Shown here piece after piece: positions 47,491 through 61,727 of a stretch of 64,000 nt of DNA. This DNA comes from Kryptolebias marmoratus (lineage: Eukaryota > Chordata > Actinopteri > Cyprinodontiformes > Rivulidae). Position numbers and translations under genes: made by a program. Where the stretch lies: positions 7,898,392 to 7,962,391 of the forward strand of contig NC_051445.1 of NCBI RefSeq assembly GCF_001649575.2, read 5' to 3'. The notes beneath the pieces are model-generated. The model did not search any database. It was not told the DNA's origin and saw only the letters and a program-made list of their open reading frames with translations. Every line of letters begins with the position of its first letter. The first letter of the stretch is position 1.

Positions 47491-50400
47491 ACTACTGACT
47501 TGAAAAGTCTAGATAGTATTCAGTTTGCGAGAGCCTCTTGCATGTGTTTCTTTCATCTTGTACAGTCAAAAGCCAGATGAAGCTCTTTTTCGTAAAGATA
47601 AAAACCCACTCAGCGGATTATTTTTATCTCTTCTCCTATTTGTGACAGAGTCATCTTTGCGATAGAAAATAATGTTGTGAATGGGATGAAGCTAGCAAAA
47701 CACTGATCCCTGATCTCATTTTAATGATCTGCGTTCGCTCCAGTTTGTCGCATTATTTCCTCTGTGTTCAGTAAGCGGTTCACCTCCTTCTATCATCACA
47801 ATAGGGTGAAAAGTGATGACTTAACACTTTATAATGCATGTGGAATGCTGGCAAAGGAGATGTCTTATTGGCATAATTGATGTTGCGGGATGGCAGGATA
47901 ACTGTGAGAACAGACATTACACAGTAGTAGCAAGCAGCATGGTGAAGGGCCTGAATCAGCTTGCTGTGTTATTAAAGGGTCAGCATGAATTATCACTTGC
48001 TCATGTTGTGATTGACACTTACACCCAAACAGGATGGATGGGTTTGCATTACATCAGAAGCTTAATATGCAGTAGAGGCTCAAAGACAAGTCAAACCACT
48101 ATAACTGCAGTTTCTCTACGCGTCATTTATCAGTCTTTGTCCAATTGGTATAACAAGCTATGTAACATGTTTTCTTAAGGGAACATAGCAAAGTCACTGT
48201 CAAGAAATACTGTTCTCCCCTAAGACATTAGTGAGTGTACAAATATGTAAGACCAACAGATTTCACATTTTAATGCTGAAACTTCATAAACTTTGTGTGC
48301 AGACATACAAAGTCAGTGATGCAGGTAGCTAGTTGTTAATGTGTCCCTTTGGACCAATCACAGTTTTGCCTACAGCTTAGATGAGCATCCCAGCGGACAG
48401 AATAGCCGCAAGCTTTTCCCACAATGCTGACAGGGGAAAAAAATAAAATAAAAAATCAGTCATCCAGTGTAGTAACCATAAGGGACACATAACACAAATC
48501 CCCTCCAGACTATTAGTCTTGTTGGGGAGAAAAAAATAAATAAATATTGTTTTTATAATTGCATTAAGTGTGAAATTATAGGCCAAATATTTAATTTAAA
48601 CACTGGCTGTAGAAGAATCACGAGGCAATGACTAAAATAATATTTAAATGTATTTTGCCGTAGCCACATTGTCTAAGAAATATGTGCTTCATTACACACT
48701 GTACAGTTGTTTCATGCAGACACCCTCTAATATTGCTGACAAGGTACCCAAATTTATTCTGAGCTGGTGGGACTCTTGTCATCTAAGTGATATACATAAT
48801 GCGAGTAAGGGAAGGAATTTTCAGACCTTTTACGTGAGTACAAGTAGAAATGCAATAATTTAAAGGTATACTAGAAGTCCAATTTTTCACTTCTGTCAGG
48901 TGGTTTACTTTACGCTCTAATAATTCATTGTATTTTATATTGTTCTTTATATCATGATATTTTAAAACATTTTTCTATGCTAAAAAAAGTATGTAAATTT
49001 GTGACAATGAATGTGACGGGGTACAAAGTACAACTATTCCACATGATCTACATAATAATACAAATTAATACAAGTTTCAGAAAATTGTACTTTAAGACTG
49101 AAGATCATGCAGGTACACACATACACATAACAGAGACCAAAGTACAGCTCAGTGAAACATAGGTAAACATTTTTTTCCTTGCATTTAACACCCATACATT
49201 CATAAACATCAAAACTTCCTGCAATCTGCAGCTGAAACGCCGATGCATAAAAATAGGAACAAACACGACGGGACTTGGCAAGATAAAACCTCTCTCCAAC
49301 ACACGACCTGAAACTAAAAATCACACAGAAACATGAACCTTTCGTGCGTGTAAACAGTGGGATGTAGAACATTAAGAAAAAAAAGTGGAAGAACATCACA
49401 CACAGACGTTTACAGTCGCACAAGGCCCGAGGGAATACAAACATGAGAGCGATGAGGCATCGTATGGTGTTGGCAAGCTGTGGGATACATGTCCTGATGA
49501 AGTGGGTCTCTGCATTTAATTTAACTGTAAATGAAATGTTGAATTTAAAGTGTATTTGAGAAGCTTTTATCTGTTTGTGTGTTTATGTGACAGTGCCTGT
49601 ATGTGTGGAAAAATATGTATCGGTGAGAGCGACTGCATGGCAGGTCAGGTTTAGTTCATTTCCACCTCATCTACCTCAAGCTCATCATTCCCTGCTGAGC
49701 CAATCAGTGTCCTCTGAGACGACCTATGTCTCCAGCAGTGCCCTGAGAGCTGAGCTCAGTGATGAACGGAAACTCGCTCTGCACAAAATGCACACCTGCA
49801 CGCTTTCAAACACACACACATGCATCAAAAAGTACAATTCCGACATGCTTGAGTATCCCGGATGGCTGAGCTCTTTTCTCATCATCGCAGAACCCCATGG
49901 GATGTGAGACGAGTGGGATAAGGATGGTTGAGTAATGATAAAAGAGGTAGTTAGGGCGTAATTTTGAGCCGCACCCATTTAGTAGTGCTGCTGTCATCAA
50001 ACAAAGCTCCCTTCAAGAGCCAGCCAATTTTGTCCAACCCACACACAGAGCAGGTCAACGGCAATGCCACTGGCTGCCTACATCAAGGATGGCCACGCTT
50101 TCAGAGTGGGTGGTCATGCTGGTGGAACTGCCATCCGGGCTTTGAGACTCATTTGCCACCTGCCGGCACATTAAATGCCAAATTAGAAAGCCTGTTGTTT
50201 CATCAGAAGTCTGCAAGTGTGGCATTTTCTCAGAAAGGAAGAAAACTTTGGCCTGATTACAGTCAGTAATCAAAGCCCCTAGGTGTTCTTTTTTGGGACA
50301 TGAGCAAAGTATTGAAATATTAAAGGATTATTCCTGTGTGTTTTTCAGTTTGAAAAAGGAAATATTCTCTGGCCTGAGGGGGAAAATTAGATAAAAATGC

Positions 50401-51909
50401 ATTTCATAATTTGGTTTAAAATTAAATTCTGCAAAGAGAGCTCTTGTTTTATCTCTGAAAATGCAAAACATATTCAAATTAGATCCAAAGCAGAAGGAAA
50501 GGAATTACAAGTAAAGTCATTAATATGTAATATTCACCTGATGAGTACTGGCAAAAGTAACAGACTTGAATAGCAACTCGCACAGTTGCATTTGTGATTA
50601 CTGTGATTCTCACCACTTCTTCACTGGAGACGGGCGTGTTTCATTTCTGCCTTTCTATTGGAAAACCGTCAGTTGTGATTGATTCTATTGGAAGATACAC
50701 CTTGATAATATTGATCATCTGCTCTGCCTTGGGCAACATTTCCTCCACTAACAGGAAGATGAAATCTGCCCTAAACACCAATTTTTATCCAAGACAGGTG
50801 CTGTTTTCTCCTGTGAGGGAACAAGAAGCAGCAGATTTGACAACCAGTTCTCAGAGCAAAGGTGGTATTATAGATTTTTAGATTTTAATATTGATGGCTA
50901 AGGTAAAAAATCATTATTGGTGGATGTGGATGTAGAAGTTATTTATGTGGTACAATTTAAGCTTACTTAACACTCTAGATTGCCTATGGAAGCGTCTCTT
51001 CTTCTGCAGGATAGCTCCTATTAAATGTGATAATAAGGAAGGCTATTTGTTATGCATAGAATGACTGTGCTACTGGACACTCATGCAAATGTAAATTATA
51101 AATAGCAATGGCAAAAAGATGACATTCAGTTCAAAGTCAGCTATTTCAGGTGTCGTCGCTGCAGAGTGTGTTTGTGTGCCAACTGGCTTTGATTATTGAC
51201 ATGCATTTACATCCAGAGTCTGGAGGATGAATTTTATCTAAAACCCCTGTTACTGCATTTGATCTAATTTGGCAGCAGAAGGGAAAAAAAACAATTCATT
51301 ATGTGTCCGGCTATTCATAGTTTTTGCTCTCATTTTTACGAGATGTGATGAAATATAGCAGGTCGTGAAATATAATGAAAAAGGTTTGATCTGTGAGAAC
51401 CAAAGAGGAACGAAGCCTGTGAAATGAGGCACTTGAAGAGTGGAGAAGAGCTGATTAATGGTAGGGAACCAGTGTGATTTATTGTGAAGTTAATTTTTAT
51501 TTCTTTCCCCTTTCTCCCACAGTTACCCTTTTTCATATTACTGGGCCCCCCCATTGTTGACCTAAACGCCTACGTAAATGTTTTGTGCATTTCTGATGTC
51601 ACTCAAACTTCAGACATGGGTTTGTTACCATCCCAACATGATGACTCACATACAGCTGGAGAAAAAGAGGTGCAGATATGTGTACCTGCCTTCTATTTTA
51701 AGTTAAAATTGGTGTTTTTCTCATTCTACTTCAAAACCAAAGATGAGATCAAACAAGAAAAATTTGAAAAAATCAAGTAAAAAAAAAATTGAGTGTGTTT
51801 TGGTAAATGTTTGAGATTTTTACTTTAGTATTCTGGCTCAGCTTTTACTCCGAAATCAATGTCAAGGCTGTTTTACTGGGTCGTCTTCTTTTCAGTCCTC
51901 ATCCGTGGT
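47491..51909 (+). other. Gene 2 intron 1, sixth segment
   Basis: AT-rich unique sequence. ORFs at 47834-48178 and 49034-49444 show no leader, domain or coding bias worth recording. No repeat family recognised. Confidence 0.55.
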
Positions 51910-52313
51910 CAGGAGAAATGGATCATGACTGATAGAATGAGACCCTGGATACGACATCTAAAATTAGTTGCCATTATGGGCTGGCTCCGCCATCTGGAGC
52001 AAGCTGGGAGTGCAGCCTCTGCTCCTCCACATCAAAAGGAGTGCATTGAGGTGTTTTGGGCATATAATTAGGTTGCCTTTGAAGTGCATTCCTCTGGAGG
52101 TTTTCTGGGCATGTTTTACTGGGAGGAAACCCCAAGGATGACCCAGAACTTGCTGGAAGGATTATGTGTCCTGTCTGGCCTGGAAACGCCTCGGGAACCC
52201 CTGAGTTGGAGGGAGTTAGAGTGTCACTAGGGAGAGGGATGTCTGGGTTTTCCTGCTGGACCTGTTGGCTCTGCAACCCGACTACAGATAAGCAGAAGAA
52301 AATGGATAGATGT
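51910..52313 (+). pseudogene. 3' end of a non-LTR retrotransposon (decayed)
   Basis: The stretch retains the layout of the C-terminal reverse-transcriptase coding end of a common teleost LINE: TGGATCATGACTGATAGAATG, GCTCCTCCACATCAAAAGGA, GAGGTTTTCTGGGCATG, GACCCAGAACTTGCTGGAAG, GCCTGGAAACGCCTCGG and the terminal GATAAGCAGAAGAAAATGGA. Stops (for example near 52069) and shifts break the frame. The element is 5'-truncated, as expected for target-primed insertion. The clade (RTE- or L2-like) is not decided. Confidence 0.7.
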
Positions 52314-55300
52314 CAGCTTTTGTAGGTGTGTATTATTATATTTATGACTAGACATGATCCCACAAATCTCTGACTAAATTAAAACTTGAGCAATAAATCA
52401 CAGTGACAGTGTACTTAAAACCTTTGACCAGAACTGTATATTGTATTATTTTGTGCACCTTTTAAAGTAACTGCTCCTTATTTTGGGGGAATGGAAGCAG
52501 TTTCAGGTACTAGTTATTGAGCTTCTGATTACAAATATCACTTGTACTCAACTGACTTTACTGTCTTGACTGTCTTACATGGATCTGCCAATTTTATTTG
52601 GCACATCTTACCAGTTTCTGATTGACCATGACGACATGTCATCTCTTGCATGTCTCCTCTTTGTGGTTACCTTGTGCTTTATGGCAGATATTGTCAGAGT
52701 CAGAGTTTTGGGGCTTGCATAATGGCATTAGATTTCATGGTTTGTAAAAACCAGTAATCCTAAAAATGATTTAAGCAAGGAATGCTTTATTTCAGCAACT
52801 CAATGTGACTAAGCACAAGGTACAAAATGGGGAAAAAAGGATTGTGGGGGTAACATTCCTGGGAAAAAAGAAAACAATAAAAAGTAATGGGCTTAAAGCA
52901 ACACACTTCAAGATTAATGGACCAAAAAAAATCCAAATGACAAAAAATGGGTTAAAGAAAGAAAATAAAAACAAAAACTTAACATAAAAAACTTGTGATT
53001 ATCTGTGTGAAAAGAAGTGCTCTCACAAATTAAACCTTACAAAAACGAAAAGAATAATAACGTCAAAGCTTGGCTCAGTTTCACTGATGTGTTTTTTTAT
53101 GAAGATTAGAAAATGTTTGCCATTTTTAATGCATTATCCATGAATGAACAGATTCTTGGAAAGAAAAATCTGTAATGCAGATGACAGTTGTTCAACACCT
53201 CAAAAGCTAAAATGACTGAAATGGTGTTTGCAGTCTGTAATCATTGCATCATCATTCTTTTCCAAAAAAAAAACAACACACTGCTTTATTTGTGAAATAT
53301 TATGCAAACTGACTTTGTTTTAGTTTAGCTCATACTGTTCTTTCTTTAAAAAAAATCAGTGAATGGCAACAGGTGCTACAAAAAAAAATAAAAATCTGCA
53401 CTAGTCTGGCTAGCAGCACGTACATTGCACAGATTTTAAACTGAGTATATTGTTTCAAGCCGAATTTATCTGGAAATTTACTCATTAGTTGTCAAAGTTA
53501 TTTCTTGAAATAAACAATAAAAATATATATTTCTTTGAACAAATAGAGTGCATTTACATTGACGGATTTCCACTGCTTACTGACAAGATTGTCTGTCAGC
53601 TGGATATTTGATAGACTCATGAATTTGGTACATTCCCAGGAATTGCACATAGTTTTATAGAAATACTCTTAAAAAAGTCTAAATATGTGACTATATAAAG
53701 ATGAAATCTGTGTCACACTGAGCGACCAGGAAGGTTGGTCAAACGCACTGGAAAAAATTGTAGAAGTAAATAAACAGATACATTTCAATAACCTCTCTGT
53801 TTTTATGAGGTTGATTTTTATTTATTTTGTCCAACCTTTGAAGTTAAACTTAAAGTTTTCCATGGACATTTAAAGAGATCAGCTCCTGACTGCTTCAAGC
53901 ATTCGTAGAATTACAGAGGCTGTTAAGACTGTTAGTTGGCAGTTTCAAGTTGACGATGGATGCTCCCGCTCTGTTAGAAGCAAAGCTAGGCTATGACAGG
54001 TAATCACTATTATGCCTGCATTTCCATTTGGGTTACTGATCACAGCATAAAAGCCCATAGCTCTGATTTGTGTGCACTATAAAACCCAGAGAGTGAAATG
54101 AAAGGAAAAAGTGAAGTGGGATGTGGGAATGGAGTTGAGAAGGGCGGAGAGATGGAGATATATATGTGTTAAAGGAGGTGTGATAATGAAAGGGTGGGAG
54201 CAGGGATATATGGAGGTGTAAGGAAGGGATATGTGAAAACTATTCTCAAAATGGAGATGTGGAGATTGGACAGAGGGGTGAGAGACTGGAAGAATGACAA
54301 GCGTGTGGGCCAATCAATAAGATCCTGTCAGGCAGATGGCAAATTGGAAAGTGGCGTGACACTGAGACAAATTGACACAATCAGATCTACGGAGATGAAC
54401 AGTCATTGGAGGCCGTGTGTGCCTCCATGTGCCAGAGCGTATGTGACACATACAGAAAACTAATAGTCAAATCACCAAAAATATGCACAGAGAAAGGGAA
54501 GGGGGTGAAGTCTGTGGAGGATGTAAGAGATGGGAATAGAAAGTAAAAGAGAAAAAGACAGTAGTCGAAGCTGAAAAAAAAAAAAGAGAGCAAAGCATGT
54601 GGGGGAACTTGAAGGTGTGTGGTGAAGATGAAGCACATGGACCATAACCTTAAATCTGTCAGCATTGGGACCAATATTCTCTTCCTGCATCCTTGTGTCA
54701 GTCAAACGTTCCCTTTCTATCTCGCTGTTGCTTGCATCCCCTTTTGCAATTGCACATTAATTTTTCAGTGTCAATCTGGCTTGCGCCCTTAGCCCTACTA
54801 TCTTTTTCATACTCAGCCTTTCTCATTTCTACTCCACTTTTTCTCAGTTCCCATATTTTTGCTCTCACTTTCAGATTCCCCTTCTCTTGGATTTGTTTTC
54901 ATGTTGTTGCAGCATGCCTTTGGTTAAAATGTGTGTTCACACTTGTGTATCTGAGTGCCTGTTTGTTCCCGTTCAGCCTTAGTTTATTCAGTCAGCACCA
55001 TTTGTCTCTTTTGTTTGTTTGTGAGCAAGAGATAGATAAATATAATTAGACAAATGAAATGGCGCCTTGGCTGTTTTATCTCTTTGCTCTCCCTCTGTTG
55101 GGCATAATCCATCTTTGGCTCCTTCCCTCTGTTGCCCCTTTTACCCTTTCCTGTCTTTTCCTTCTTGTAACTCTCCCCCTCCTTCCCCATTTCCTCCTCC
55201 TTCTCCCAGTCTTTCGCTTCGTCTGTTGCCCTGACGTATTTTCATTTGGGCTGTGAAAGTTGCTGTTTGAATAGGCATATTTGTCCTGCTTAATAGCATA

Positions 55301-58300
55301 CCACCTCGCTTACTATGTGATTTAGTTCCTTGGCCTTATCTTCTGCAAACACAACCACTTCTCTCTATATCTGCGGGCTTCTCACACTCCGATTTCCTCT
55401 CCCTATTTTTTTTTCCTCCTGTGTGACTCCCTCTTTTTGCCTATACCTCTGGCCACTGCACCGCCCCTGGGCTTTATCAAAATAACATTAAAAGGCGACA
55501 ACCATGCATTTTGTATAACTAGATATGATAACTGTAGCGTCTTGCCATTACACCAGTGTGGCCTTTTATCTAATGAGCAGCCGGTGACTGGATTCATGAA
55601 GCTTTCCCTAGCAGCTTCAGGTGTTTGATTTGTATGGTTTAGACAGTTACAGAGTTCTTACTCTGCATAGATGTTTCCAAAGGGAAATATGAATCTATTC
55701 TACTAAAAGGCACATGGTACAAGCACAAGTGGGTGATAATTTGCAGCAGTACATCATTGGTTTAGAAGGAAAGACCTAATTTTTCCCATTTCTTTAAAAC
55801 GTCTGAGTAAAATTTACAGTTGCAACGTATCATCTTTTATAATGGGAATGTCAGAATCAAAATCTCATGATAAGAAACAAGTGAAATTCTGTCATCACTT
55901 CTGAAAATTATTACCAAGATTACATTCTCTCAGCTGTTCCATCAGAGCTGCTTGTTGTTCAGTACCAGAAAACTGAACTTGTCCTGTGAATGAATACAAG
56001 GAATACTTTTACATTTTTACTAAAAAGCGTCACTTGCTACTACAGTGGTGGGTAATTTTTTTTCATTCACAGTTATTTAAATTTTTAGAAAGTCCTCTGA
56101 GGGCCACACTCAATTTGTAAACCCATGTAATGTGACGATCCTAAACTGATAAATCCACAGATATCATTTTCTTGTGTATATATTTTTACAAATATTTGTA
56201 AGTTTCAGTTTGTAGTTTTATTTTTTACTTTTTGACAGTTGCCTTTCAAAACACAAAAGTAGTACTGTAACAATATAATAGCTCTAAAAATAAAATGTGC
56301 ATTAGTTTGTGCCAAAAACTAATTACACAGGCTTGATTTGCACTTTAATTAGAAACTAATTGCTCCTCCATTTCTTCTGAAAAATACAGCATTCAGGTTT
56401 CACTTTTCTTTTTCAGCAATCGACATGTTTACCACCTGTCAGTCAACCTACATATGATGTGCTGATGCTTGATTTCTCGCTTTGTGTTCCCTGACCCTGA
56501 TCCTGGTTTGGATATATGCATTACTGCTAATTTTATCACAGAAATGACACTGGTTCTCATATTTTTGTTTTTGAATTTTTTATTTATTTGTTTGAAATTG
56601 ATAAAAGGGTTCTGAGGACCATATATGGCCTGGAGGTTCTCCACTCCTGCTTTAATGTTTACCTGGTGTGTTTTGGAACACAGGAGGCCACCTACATATC
56701 CACTATAAGTATACGCTTGCCTGTTTTTCCGCTTATCAGTTCTGACTCATCAGATGACGACTAAAGGTTTAAGCCTGCAATTTGGCTGCTCAACCAGGGT
56801 GCCATAGACCTTTTTCACAGCAGACATTTTGACATGGATACTTGAGGCTCATCTCAGTGGTGTAATTTGCAACGCATTGTCTCCTCTTTACTCCATTCTC
56901 CTGCCTGTGACCCAGAAATATTTTTGAAAAAGATGTCTCAAAACTCACCCAGCACATTGAAGAGCATGTCGGTGAATCCATTGCTGAAGTTTTAATGACA
57001 TTCAGGACGTCTAAAAGGAGCGTGGTACATTAATCTCACACTGTAAATTTAATTAAATGATTTATGCTTTGTCATCAAGACATTTGCTACTAATCTGACA
57101 AAAATAATGAACTACAGCAGTAGGATGCAGCAAAACAATCGTTAGATGATGCAGCTGTGTCACAAGTCATTTTTTATTAACATCAGTTTAAAATGATGCC
57201 TTGGAAGCAAAGGTTTCTCATTTTGTTAATGCCTATCACCTTGCCTTCTCTGCTTGCATCTCTGGTGGGAGGGACAAAAACCCAAGGACAGGAGTTGAGT
57301 TGAGGAATTGAGTGTGTGCAAATTGGGAAATGAGATAAGGGGCCAGTGGAGGGTCCTGTTGTTGTGCATGCTGGTTCATTGTCGAGGTTTAATTATGCTC
57401 TAAACTCAGCCTGTATCAATGTGATCCATCATAACTGTGTTCTTTATGCTTTGACAGGTTAAAAGGTCTGCAAATTAAATTTGTTTGCTTCCCTTAAATA
57501 TCTCTGTTACTGGCTTCAAAGATTTCTCCGCATTTGGAATCAGCCTCTGAATTTGCAACATTCATGCAGAAAATGGCTTCTTGATAAAGATTGAGATTTT
57601 GCAATAAGGCCTGCTTCAGTTGATTATGTTAAAACTAAGTTCAAAAGAGAATCTGCATGCAGACCCATAAGGCGAGTTGATGGAAGAATTTTTTTAAATT
57701 TTTGAATCCCTAATGAGACCAAAAACCACAATTGTGCATGCATGAAAACTTAGCAGTTTTAGCTGTCGAACAAGTCCTTAAAGACACAATCAATGAACCA
57801 GGACCTGGTAACAGAACAAGGTAGCTGAATAGAAAAATTGATAAAGAGTTGTGAAACACTGAAGATTAAATACAAGTGATGATCATCAGCAGATGCTGGT
57901 ATGATGATCAGAGACAGGGAGCAGATGAGTCGAGTGGATAATTAGGGACAAGAGGAAAAGATTTAAGAACTTCTGGTAAATTAAAAAAATAAAAATAAGT
58001 TGAAAATTATTTAAACAAGGCTAAAACCAAAACCAAAGAAATGTCTGAATGGCTTTAAAGAGAAGCAAAGAATGTACTGTATTTACATACTTGCACAACA
58101 GTTTCATCAAAACAAATTCAGTTTTAACACTATTTTGCATCAGCTTTGTTGCATCCTCGACACAGTGCCCTAGATAATTGTGACTGGGACAAAGAAATAC
58201 AAACAAGGCTAAGTGTTTTTTTTTCCTTAACCGGAATGCTAGGGTGGTGCAACCAGGCCACTTTCCTGTCATGACTGTAAAAGTAAGTCGAGCTATGTGA

Positions 58301-61300
58301 TCTCTTTTGTCTTTGTATCCTGTTCTCAAATAACAGCTATTATGTCATGTTTTTCTACTAGCTTTAAAATGAGGCAATACAAACACTCACTGAAAGAAGG
58401 TATTCATTTTTTGCACTGATAAATTACTGCCTTTGTAGTGACCTCTGAGTAGATATCATAACCATCTGGCCATTGGCTTTTGACCACAGTGGTTCTTGTA
58501 TCGTTCCACAAAATGTTTGGTTTTTCTCATCTAACAATCAGTGGTTTCTTAACAGGAAAATCTTTCTGTGTCACAAATAACACACGGGCAAACATGGGAC
58601 CATTCCCCAGGGAAAAGACTTCTCCAAAACCCAATTACATTGTCCTTCCAAACCATCAGTCAGCCGTTGCGTGCATCGGCAGCAACTGTGGGGAACAAGC
58701 CTGCATGTTGTTCTGTAGACTGAGAGAACAAGCTGCATTTTTTTTTTTCTTTTTCACCAGGGTTTCATGAACTATAAAGAAAGGAATTTCATTATGGGCT
58801 TCTTTTGTACTTTTCTCTTCAACCTTTTCCAAACTTGCCTGAGTGACCTTTGCCACCCCTCCAGTTTTAAGCACCTCTGCTCGTGTCATTTATTGGATCG
58901 ACATTTGAGACACTGCACCGCAGCCGGAGAGTGGGATTTACAGATGTAATAAACGCAGCCGTGCACCACTGTCCCAACGCACGACAATAGCACAGATATG
59001 GTTGAAAAAGTATTGATGCACAAAGACACATGGTAGATCCACACAATGTGTTTCTCATTCATGTGCGTGCACTTTCACAGTTCGTGGCGACACACAATAC
59101 TTATCCTTGTAGGGCTCTTATGTAAGGAGATTTATGCAATCAATGCGTAAGACTGTGGTTGTACTGTCAGTCTTTGTCTGATCTGTGGATGAGGAGAACT
59201 GGGAATTATGGCAGCACTGTATGACAGAAAAGCCAGTGAGAAGTGGGATCTGACCTCTTTAGTCTAATTAGACTAAACATGGGATCTGACCTCTTTAGAC
59301 TAATCAGACAAAACTTAAATTTATGTGCTTGTTAACAAACTTGACACTCTGTGCCAGCAACTGTTCACACAAAAAGACTCAAGAAACATTGTATTTTATT
59401 TTTGTAAGTTGAAGAGGTCTTGAGCTTGATGTTAAGTTTGTATTTACCATTTTTTTCCCCCCAGAACAGGCTTTGGTTTTGTTTTCATGTTCCTCATTTT
59501 AATTGGCTTTCAAAGTGAATACTTTGAGACTAGAGGTTTCTGAAATGATTCAGTAGTTTTAGAGAAATAAAAAGGAATACATTTACAGGAACAAAAGTGT
59601 ATAGTTTTACTAAATTATTCTCTAATATCTCTAATAGGGCCTTTGTTTATGTTGTTTCATCTTTAAATAAATTTGTTATTTTAGGATCTGTTGTCTATAA
59701 GTTATAGAACAAAAGTCAAGTGATGTACTGAAACACTGCAGGTTCTTAGGATGTTTACATCTGTAACAATAATAGTTTAATTTTACATTTCCATGTGGGG
59801 AAATTCCAGCACTTTCACTTTTCCAGCACAAATTGTTCATCTATTTATTTATATGAAGACTTGATGGGGTGTGGAGTTGTGTGCAATCTTATCTTGTGAG
59901 AATCTTATCTTTTTTCCTACTTGAAATTTTTCCACAAATTGCCAGAACATTCAGTTATTTTCCCTGCTGCTCACAGATTTCTCTTTCACTTTTATTATGA
60001 TCACTTATTTATGACAATAGGAAAAATAAACTAAAACCCACTCAGTTATACAAGATTACGGAATGTCTGTGTTGGGAGTTAATTGTTTTATTGCTCTATC
60101 TTTTTCAGCTGTACAATAAACCAAATGTCAGGCATTTTGTTCCTGTAAACTTGTTTGAACATTTTGCTGCAAAATCTCTTCTTTTGTCTACTTTAAGTAG
60201 TTTATTACTGTTACTTTTTTATAGTGATTTATGATTTAGATGATCTAAAAGGAAATTCTGAAGTTTGCATGTTCAGGCGCTCTGAGTTATTCAGTGACAA
60301 GTCAGTTTATTTTTATAGTTTTATTTCAATTCAAAACTGGTTACACTTATTCCAGGTCCTACAGAGAATAAAGACATAAGAGGGAGTGGAAGTCATTACA
60401 TCCCTCAGCAGCCTGAGCCTACAGCATCATAAAAAAGGCTAATGTTCACCAAAACTAGCCCTAACTATAATTTTTTCAAATGTAAAATAACAGATGTCTG
60501 CCTCCTTATCCCAAACTTGGAGCTGGCTTCACAAGAGAAGAGCCAGGAAAGATTTCTACTTAACATAAACTGGAAGTGAATTTATTATTTAGTCCACTCA
60601 ACAATGAACAGACAACCAAAACAGTACAAATGAAGCATTTTAGTCACAGAGAATGTGACAAGTATAAGACATCACCTGGGAATTAGCAGAAATAATTCTG
60701 TGTCCAGAAATGACACATAGGGGCACAGCGTGGCATCGTTTGGGAGATGACCATCAGCAAGTTCAGTGTTTCGGGTTGTGCGTAAATGCTCTTAATACTG
60801 ATATGGGTGTGAACGGTGCACACGTGCAGCTGAGTGTTACTGCTGGCAAAGAGGGCCAGATGGCACTCTTACAATCCCAGTCCCTGACTGCTGTCAGCAA
60901 TTGCTAATTCACATCCAGCTTTTTCTATTTCCAATTTCCACACATTTGCATGCACATGTCACTGTGCTGCAGGTACGCTGTGTGTGTGGGTGTCCATGTT
61001 TGGCACCGAGCTGTTTCACTGTATGCCAGCTCACCAGTGTGATTTTTCTCGGGGACAAGGCTAGGTCATGTTTGTACTTGTTAGTTTTCGGGAAGCTGGC
61101 TGTGAGTGTGTGCCAAGGGGTGACTATGGGTAATTTAGTATGGGAGCCAGTCTCTGTTATTGACTTCCTGTGTCTGTTTCTCTGTCATTGTCTCCTGTAA
61201 ATCTGTCTCTTTCCGTTTCTGCCTCCACTGGCTGTTCTGAAAACTTTGGATGAAACTTGATTGATAAACTGGTCACAGTATTTTATTAAAATGTAACCAT

Positions 61301-61389
61301 TTAGACTGAAATACCTCTTTGTTGTTGTTAATACTCAGTACATAATATATTTAACACTTTGTTACCTTTCTGTTATTTTAATGTATTAT
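52314..61389 (+). other. Gene 2 intron 1, seventh segment
   Basis: Long AT-rich non-coding DNA. A purine-rich part (about 54076-54660) switches sharply to a pyrimidine-rich part (about 54700-55440). A two-copy 37-base duplication lies at 59244. No exon of gene 2, RNA gene or nested gene recognised. Confidence 0.55.
59244..59317 (+). repeat. 37-bp tandem duplication
   Basis: GGGATCTGACCTCTTTAG begins at 59244 and again at 59281, with the following bases (TCTAATTAGACTAAAC versus ACTAATCAGACAAAAC) nearly matching. The first copy contains a small palindrome, AGTCTAATTAGACT. A recent local duplication. Confidence 0.85.
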
Positions 61390-61727
61390 AGAGATGGTGC
61401 AGAAGGTTGCAGGATTAAAGCTTGTATGGGACTTTTCTGTGTGGCGTTTGCATATTGTCTGCATGCATGCATGGGTTTTCTCCTGGCACCGTTTCCTCCC
61501 ACAGTCCAAACACATTCCTGCAAATCACTTGGTGATTCTAAATGGACCTTAGGAGTGAGTGTGAGCAAGGATGATAATTTGCTTCTGCACTGGAACTGTG
61601 ATGGACTGGCAACCTTTCCAAAATGTACCTTGTCTTTTGTCCATTGACTGCTTGAATAGAGCCCAGTCCCAAATCCCTACCCCCGCCATCCCTAAAGGCG
61701 GTTTATAATAGATGGATGGATGAATGC
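61390..61727 (+). mobile_element. tRNA-derived SINE, copy 2
   Basis: Better preserved than the copy at 47198. It has GGTTGCAGGATTAAAGC (B-box relic), CTTTTCTGTGTGGCGTTTGC, GGGTTTTCTCCTGGCAC, TTTCCTCCCACAGTCCAAAC, TGTGATGGACTGGCAACC and the 3' tail ATAGATGGATGGATGAATG. The head is partly lost or diverged. The ORFs over it (61381-61647 and its antisense) are artefacts of the element. Confidence 0.8.

Noticed and set aside
51484..51780. 98-codon plus-strand ORF near 51.5 kb
   Set aside because: It begins in a pyrimidine tract and ends in a lysine-rich AT stretch; no domain and no splice context with gene 2's phase-1 donor.
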